53,452 nucleotides of DNA from Mortierella sp. BCC40632 (taxonomy: Eukaryota; Mortierellomycota; Mortierellomycetes; Mortierellales; Mortierellaceae), in NCBI GenBank assembly GCA_011634665.1, contig WAEK01000041.1:1-53452 (forward strand), written 5' to 3'. Below the pieces are notes generated by a model. That model had not been told where the DNA came from and made no database searches. It saw only the letters and a list, made by a program, of their open reading frames with translations. The position numbers and the translations under genes were made by a program. Every line of letters begins with the position of its first letter. The stretch's first letter is position 1. Positions 47,146 through 53,452 of the stretch are shown piece by piece.

Positions 47146-48600
47146 TATGAAAGTGAAATGGCCACAGAGGTAGTATCAAGTAATATTATGAAAGTGAATG
47201 ATAGCTAAACGTTAATACTAAAGTGGTAATAGGATTAAACTTTTTAGTATAAAGGAATATGGGGAAGACTTAAGTGGCAGTTGTTAAAATGATGTTTTTT
47301 AAATAACTGTATATATAGTGAGGATCACGACAACAGGACCATATAATGAATGAAATAAATGATAGAATGAGGTTAAAGTAACAGATCACCTAAAGTGTAG
47401 CATAGAGGGTTTATTTGGGTTACGGAACATAAAAGAAGAGAAAACTCTGCTATTAAAATGTACGTATTTAACAGAGTATTTCGGGTTGGTTGTAATTAAA
47501 AGTTGAAGTGTCAACATTGATAACAAGGTCAGTTTAACTGGGTTTTTAAAAGAAACCGAAGTCACAAGAAGAGGCATGTGCTGTGGTTAAAGAAAACGAT
47601 TTTAAAAGTGTTAATAATTCAACATCACAGAGTGATTGCTATGCAGAATAAAAAGAAGAGACGGTTCAAAGTAGGGGATAGTAAGGAAATAGGAAACGTG
47701 TCAAGAATAGGAACAATATATTGAGAATGATTGAGATGGGGAAATAATTCAGGTCAAAAGATGACACATAGAATTTCGGACAGCCAGACCCGAAGCTACC
47801 AATTTCCAAAACAAAGGAGAACATACACCAAAACAGAGAAAGAAAATATTGATCAGAAGCATTGGAGCGAGATGATGCATGGGAAGATTTGACAGTTCCT
47901 TATTTCTCCAAAGTGAGCAAAGGCTATGTTGAGGGATGGAATTTGTTGAATGATGGATGTTCAGGGGTGTCACCGGCCGATGCAGAGGTTATTAAAGCCA
48001 AAGGAAGAAGGGATTAAGGGAGAATAATTAGTAAGAGAATGGAATTTGAGACAAGAAAAAACCCATTTGATGGTCACATATCTGTATAAAGGTAGAACAT
48101 GCTATAGGCGAACAGTAAAAATTGTAGGATTTCGGGTCGGAAAAACAACTTGGCGTCGTGGTATTGTACGGGTCAGGTAAACAGGATGTGGAGGACGAGG
48201 AGTGCTTCGAGGAGGAAGCGTTGTTGCTCGAAGAGATAAGGAAGAGAGGATTTGAGAAGATTTAAAGCCCCGAAGTGGGAGCGGGCGGATCCCATTGTGA
48301 CATTTACAGAAGAGAGAAAGGAAAGTCAAGAGAATGATTTGATGTTAGTGTGTTTGATGAGAAAAGTGCCAAATATGGAAGAAAAAAACGGAATAGAATG
48401 TCAATTATAGAAAGGTAGAAAAGTAGAAAGTGAGAAGATGTGGAGAACCCCATTTCGAAAAGGATGTGTTTGTTCAATCCTTTGATAAATCGTACCCTTC
48501 CAAGTGCTGTTTTGGACATTAGCTCAGAAAGAAAGGAATTTAACAGACCTTTCGTTTTATTCCCATACAAAGAATGAACTGTGTTTTTTAAGTGGGAGAA
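47146..48600. other. Weakly coding stretch, copy 2
   Basis: Counterpart of 21337-22700. No convincing gene. Confidence 0.3.
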
Positions 48601-49952
48601 GACAAGAACGGAAAGAAAGATAGGATTTGAATGACATTGAGTCTTTAATTAAATAACATCAACTCACGGTTTTTTTGAAGGCGGGCTAAAAGTGGTCACC
48701 ATACGAAAAGGTGACAGTTGGAACCGTAAAGCATAAAAAAAAGATAATGGGTTAAAGTGAAAAAAACCGGAGAAGAAGTCAAAACGGTGACGGTCAAAAG
48801 AAATGAACTGATATACCGAAAACAGCTAGAGATTAGGGTAATAGTCAAACAATACAAATTTCAGGAACACAAGTTTGGTCTCGTCACGTATATGAGAGGA
48901 AAAAGACATAGACCGCAAAAAACGACAAAGTTGAACCCAAGCAACTAGTGTTACTTTTATAGATTGACGCAAAATGGGGATATGCTTAAATTCAGATGAG
49001 AGGTAGAAGAGTTGAACGCCTTAACGAAATGCATTGGAATTCAGTGTGACGTTTATAAAGTTCGGATAACTAATGTTGCTTATCCAAAATTAGAGGTTAG
49101 AAAAGGAAAAAGGATAATACACAAGATGTAGAATATATCCACATTCAATTTCTAGCCAGGATGGTTGACACAGGTCCATACAAAGGTCCCTGACGGTTGT
49201 TAATAAGAAAGAGTGCAAGCAAAAAATTTGATTTTCGGACGTTTCTAGATTGAATAGGAGATGAATGTTTCGTATCAGGGAAACATCGTTTCCGTAACAA
49301 TGGACAATGCGAACTTTCCGAGACATTTATCTCAAAATAAGTGCTGGTTGAGGGCTGCGATGACGCAAGTTTTAGGGGTATGTAACTTGAGAGTTTATTA
49401 TAGCCATGATCAAATGCAAAAGATGTTTCATATGTATATTTAACAAGAAGTGAGTGGCTTCGTATCCATTAAACCTTTTTAGAGATGGTTTGTTTGTTGT
49501 TAATACTGGAGACGGGGTTTGGATTATACCCCTTTGACGACAAATGGATTTGTGGGTATTCGGCTTGGAAGGTCACGGTAAAATAGAAGGCGGTCAGTTC
49601 AAAGGGTTGATGGTGAATCTGTCATCGAAATACCAAGATGTAATAGGAACTTGATGCATTGTAATAGTGTGATAGATGGATCAGAGATGTAAAAGGTGAA
49701 TTGGAAGCCGGGAATTTATTGCCGGGGTGTCCGTTTCACTCTCTTACAGATTAGAAGAAGCATCAAAATTGAGAGAGAGACGGTAAGGTAAAACCCTCAA
49801 TGAACAAAGGAATGTAAAATTCAGGAAGTAGGAGAAAATATAAAAGCATTACATTTAACCCTCCCAAAAGTAGAATGATGACAATAAAGCAAAGATTATT
49901 TAAAGACATCGTTTAATATTTTGAAATAACGCGGTCTATGGAGTTGTCAGCA
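48601..49952. other. Weak plus-strand frames, copy 2
   Basis: The pieces 48757-48948 (KRNELIYRKQLEIRVIVKQY, HKFGLVTYMRGKRHRP) and 49261-49443 (SVTMDNANFPRHLSQNKCWL, LGVCNLRVYYSHDQMQKMF) are open here. A gene of unknown family is possible. Confidence 0.3.
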
Positions 49953-50800
49953 TCAGTAAGATGGGAAAGGCCCATTACGGATAAAGTGAGCGAGCATGGA
50001 TCAATATTTCCCCGTAATTGAAGAGGTTTTTGAGATGCTTAGACAAAGCCTTTCGGGAGGAACACGTATTTGCAAATAGGACAGGTAGCTGGTTTTGTGT
50101 CAACAGGTTTGTGGGAAAGCCAGGCCTTTTCTGTAAATCATGATGTCTGACAAAGGCCTTTGGACACTGAGAGCATTTGAATGGGCGGTAAGTGGGAGAT
50201 GAATAAGAAAAGATGATAATCAAACTTGATTTGCTTTCGGAAAAAACAGAGGAGACATTTTTCTGAAATGGGGCATGTGTAGGATCTGGATCCAACCGAT
50301 TTTTAGTCGAGGTACTTTCCGAAAAGGCATTTTAGCGTTGTTGGAATCCATAGTAGGTGTCAGTAAAAACAAAGAAATTGAAGTTTATTTTTGAGACAGA
50401 AGTTTATTTGATTGGGGTGAATTTGAAGGAGTTTGATAGAAGATCAATAGGAGAAATTGGCAGATAGAGGAGTCAATGTCAGTGGGACAGAATTGTGCAA
50501 AAGTTGTCAAAAAGTTTAGTATTGAAATAGTAGATCATAAGGGTCACCGGTAATTTTACATCATTTGATGTAAAAGAACTGGGATGATGTAAAAGTTAAG
50601 ATCCAAAGTTTTATAGTGGATGGATGATATCAGGGAAAGGGATTTTTTATGGGTAGTGAAGATGTCACTAGATCCGATGGGACAGGGCAAGAGTTGGATC
50701 AGGTTTAACAGTTGAAAAGTCGGTTAAGACATTAGAGGAAGGGATGGCGGAAATTGTGTTGCAGGAAAGTCCTGTTAATGGCAGATTGTTAATGATAATA
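49953..50800 (-). CDS. C2H2 zinc-finger protein (transcription-factor-like), copy 2
   Basis: The first finger is clear at its start: PTYRPFKCSQCPKAFVRHHD, then a shift before the two His. The second reads CPICKYVF in composite, then SRKALSKHLK. Upstream DPDPTHAPFQKNVSSVFSES. The stop is at 49953, aligned with that of the first copy. The start is not fixed. Confidence 0.72.
50556..50573. other. Palindrome TTACATCA-TT-TGATGTAA, copy 2
   Basis: Identical to the first copy, including the nearby GATGATGTAA. Being exactly kept in error-rich surroundings is mild evidence only. Confidence 0.45.
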
Positions 50801-50972
50801 AGTTTTGGGGTTAATGAATTATTGTTAGAAGGAATATAGAATAAGGTGAATGTTGGTTATGTAAAAACCTGCATTGTTTTGAGTAAAGGGGAAGAGAGAT
50901 GATAAAGTGTTGAAAAGGACACAAAACAATGCATATATTTATATGTTGCGATTTGTCATATCAGGAATGGGG

Positions 50973-51687
50973 TTACGTCATTGATGACTCAGCTGGACAT
51001 TAGTCAAAGGTGTTTGTTTGGCGAATTTGCTGTCTGAGTTAGCAATATCACGCTTGCGTTTGACTCACGTGTGATAGTCTCAACAAAAATTCCCGAATCA
51101 TATATTTTAAGACCTGAGCCAGACCTGAAAAGTGTAGGGTTATGTTATCTTTATCAGTAGGTTTGTATACCATTTTTGAAAACATGCCTTTTGTTGATCC
51201 ACCTAGTCTTTTACAGCGTTATTAAAAGCCAAATGAGATCTAAGGACGGAAGTAAAGTTGTTTTGAAATTAATGAATTCATAATTTATGATTGGAGGGGA
51301 GGTGGCTTTGATTGTACAGAGATCCCATGCATGAAACGTAGGAATAGTAACGTCCCAGATGATACTACTAGCTTTTAGTAGGAAATAAATACAAGGGAAG
51401 CCTGTTTTATGGATAATGGAAATATAGAGCAACCCTGATATAATGAGAGTATCATATTTTTGGCATTGTTTAAAATAGTAGGAAAAGCATTAAAGTTGAG
51501 ATCTGACCAGGTATTTTGAAAAGTCCTGAATGAATTCAACTGAGAAGAAGCGAAACCTAAAAAATATCAGAGTTGTGGATTTAGCAAAGGATCTGATAGA
51601 AGAGTGAATCTAGTTGGGTCAGTAGGAAGATCTTGGAGAATGAGGCCAGATGAAAAACATTGTTTTAGAGAATGATTACTGAGAAAG

Positions 51688-51728
<41 letters not shown>

Positions 51729-51840
51729 TAGATGAGAATTAAATGGAAGAGGATTATAAGGGGGTGGGTATGAAGATTTGGATTGGTATGCTGGAGATTG
51801 CGGTGGGTATGATAGTTTTCATTTCAAGAAAAGGAAAAAT
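50973..51840 (-). CDS. Unknown minus-strand gene crossing the copy 2/copy 3 joint
   Basis: Reads the same words as at the first joint: ISIIHKTGFP, FLLKASSIIWDVTIPTFHAW, DLCTIKATSPPIINYEFINF and TTLLPSLDLIW, with shifts further down and a stop at about 50973. A 38-base A run (51688-51725) interrupts its N-terminal side in copy 3. Confidence 0.42.
51688..51725 (+). repeat. 38-base A run, copy 3 only
   Basis: At the matching place copies 1 and 2 have only short A/AG runs. It could be a real microsatellite expansion or a base-calling or assembly artefact. Confidence 0.85.
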
Positions 51841-52109
51841 ATCGAGTAAGGAAATTGAAATAAAAAGTGTATGTTATTTGATAGAAATGTCCTTCAAGTT
51901 GTTATAAAAAGGAAATGAAAGAGAATAGTAAAAAAAAAAAAAAAAAGAAAAAATCTAAAGACCCATCAATTAGATTAGTTTTTCCTGAACCACTCTCCAC
52001 CAATTGTCAAAAGAAAAATAACAAGAAAAATTACAAAATGGCACTAGACATTAGCAATGTTATGGGTCCTTAAATATTTTTGTTGCATGAATTGCCACTT
52101 GGCTCAATT

Positions 52110-53452
52110 ATGGTGTCGGCTCGAGGGGCGGCAAAGCAGAGTAAAAAAAAAAAGGATGCATTTCTGTTCAACAGGGAAACTATGGGTAAGGGATCGAAAA
52201 GGGATGGATGTTCATGGATGAATTGATGTACTTAAATTTTAAAACCTGTGAAGTTCAATTCAAAACAACTCAAAACCAACTGATTTTATTTAAAAAACAA
52301 TCGATGTTAGGCTGAAGGTCATCTTTTCGGATGCTAAAAGGGAGAAAGTATCCGTCATTCATGAATACGTTGAAATCGAAAGACATGGTTAAAGTTAAAG
52401 GTGTGATGACCCTTGCAGATGAAAGGAAAGTTCCTCCTCAGCGGAACTGAATGCAGAATCACTCGAACATGCTGATGAAGAAGAGTTTGAGAAATTGGAG
52501 AAAGAAGGTGTACCTTTACCTTTTGAGGAGGACATGGTTTTATAAAAGTAACAGTGATGCAAACAACATTATCGATGTGCAAAGCACAAAGGGCACAGAG
52601 GCAAGTATTCTGCTAAAACAGATTTCCATCAGTACAAGCGCAGCTAATTCCACCTCGAGAGCTGATTTCAGCAATTGTTGGTCAAGAGATCGAGAAAGGA
52701 AGGTGTGGATAGAAGTAAGGATGGAAAACAGAATTACTTAAATCCTCCTGACGGGAATCATTTTTAATGCTAGCCAAAGAAAGGGTAGGATTTTTATGGC
52801 GAAGATTCAAAGCAGAAGGAAAAGGGCACAAGGGATTCAATGGGGCACGGGTGATTGATCGAGTACGACTCAGACTCGATGTCTAGCATAGTTGAGAAGG
52901 AACCCAAGAGATCAAGAAGAGACTTTTGAAGATGATGATTCGACGACCGGGGATTGAAGGATTGCTTAGGGCAAAAGGCGTAAGCCGAAAGCAAAAAGTT
53001 TTTGGGCGTTCGAATTAGAGAACCGTTAGAACATGGTTCCGCGACAAGTGGAGGTCTAAGTCAGGGCAGGAGTTGGTCGAGCATCGGGAAGTTCAAAGGA
53101 TGGGTCGACTAGCAAGAATGTCAAGAGTGGCAAAAGGGATATGGGATGTCAGATATGGGGTCTCCATTCCGCGAAGTCCGCGAGAAAGGTCATCACAGGA
53201 AAGCCCTCGCAAGGAACTAGACCACATTTAGCGACAATGATGAATCGATGGAGTGTTGAAGATGATATTGAAAATATGAGTGATTATGAATTTGATAACG
53301 ACATTGATGTAATCCACTCTCAATGGAAGCCATTGAGTACTCAGGATAACGAATCGATGCTGGAGTCAAGAACCTGATGACCACTGGCCAAATGGAAGGT
53401 TGCTTAAAAGGATGCAGTTCCAAACGGCAAATAGAGAGAGCACATCGGAATG
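52110..53452 (+). CDS. Helitron-like Rep-helicase, N-terminal part, copy 3 (cut by window end)
   Basis: Start ATG at 52110, again MVSARGAAKQ. Readable pieces are HEYVEIE, SAELNAESLEHADEEEFEK, EGVPLPFEEDM, FDNDIDVIHSQWKPLSTQDN and the acidic MSDYEFDND. This is the region before the Rep domain; no catalytic motif is included. It shows best that the acidic segment is a true coding part, because three copies agree on it. Confidence 0.7.

Larger units (their letters stand above)
25815..51533 (+). repeat. Tandem unit, copy 2 (about 25.7 kb)
   Basis: Same gene order and orientation as the first copy, offset by about 25.8 kb. It is about 100 bases shorter overall despite a longer GC-rich segment at 43560-43979, which the first copy replaces with A-rich sequence. 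Many frames are better kept here (for example the HUH motif of the Rep domain), whereas others are worse (28S fragment, C-terminal part of the AA11-like gene). Confidence 0.95.
51534..53452 (+). repeat. Tandem unit, copy 3 (first about 1.9 kb only)
   Basis: The third occurrence of the unit is cut by the end of the window. It covers the joint-crossing minus-strand gene and the N-terminal part of the Rep-helicase, and corresponds to about 1-1861 of the first copy. It has a 38-base A run at 51688-51725 that the other two copies lack at this place. Confidence 0.93.

Noticed and set aside
1..53452. Starship-type giant fungal element
   Set aside because: No tyrosine recombinase of the captain type was recognised, and the transposase present is of the rolling-circle type.
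1..53452. tRNA genes
   Set aside because: No stretch was found with a convincing cloverleaf, and the indel noise makes short structural calls unsafe.

Overview
The window is AT-rich eukaryotic DNA, most likely nuclear DNA of an early-diverging (Mucoromycota-type) fungus. This rests on a piece of fungal-type 28S rRNA, secreted proteins of the lytic polysaccharide monooxygenase (LPMO) type, an F-box protein, a fungal-style C2H2 zinc-finger protein and a Helitron-type transposase. The species is inferred, not shown.

The main feature is a head-to-tail tandem arrangement. A unit of about 25.75 kb occurs as copy 1 (1-25814), copy 2 (25815-51533) and the beginning of copy 3 (51534-53452). The copies differ by very many short indels, mostly extra A or G, so almost no gene is open over its full length. 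The lesions fall at different places in each copy, and reading the copies against each other restores long frames. This looks more like uncorrected long-read error than simple gene decay. Two segments (22-bp repeat array; flank of the 28S piece) nevertheless differ too much for base-calling noise, so the copies are probably distinct molecules or loci. Gene coordinates below are therefore envelopes of interrupted frames.

Order within the unit (copy 1 coordinates): a minus-strand gene of unknown function crossing the unit joint (1-280 and 25241 to about 26090); a long plus-strand Helitron-like Rep-helicase (552-7069); a convergent minus-strand Pro-rich/coiled-coil gene (7620-8934); a weak plus-strand Lys-rich frame (9780-10450); a plus-strand F-box gene (10847-12246); a minus-strand LPMO-like gene with an AA11-like region (12423-13301); a minus-strand gene with one C2H2-like finger (13576-15026); a 22-bp tandem array (15258-15530); a plus-strand Cys/His-containing gene (about 16800-17700); a variable segment and the 3' end of 28S rRNA on the minus strand (18099-18668); a weak plus-strand frame (about 19270-19800); a second LPMO-like gene on the minus strand (20640-21336); weakly coding DNA; and a minus-strand two-finger C2H2 gene (24205 to about 25100).

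The Rep-helicase would nick and unwind DNA for rolling-circle transposition. The other genes look like ordinary fungal genes (secreted polysaccharide-active enzymes, regulators, an F-box adaptor) that either neighbour the transposon or travel with it. The combination of rolling-circle machinery, host-gene cargo, an rDNA fragment and a tandem array is the most interesting hypothesis here. Element ends could not be recognised, so cargo status is unproven.
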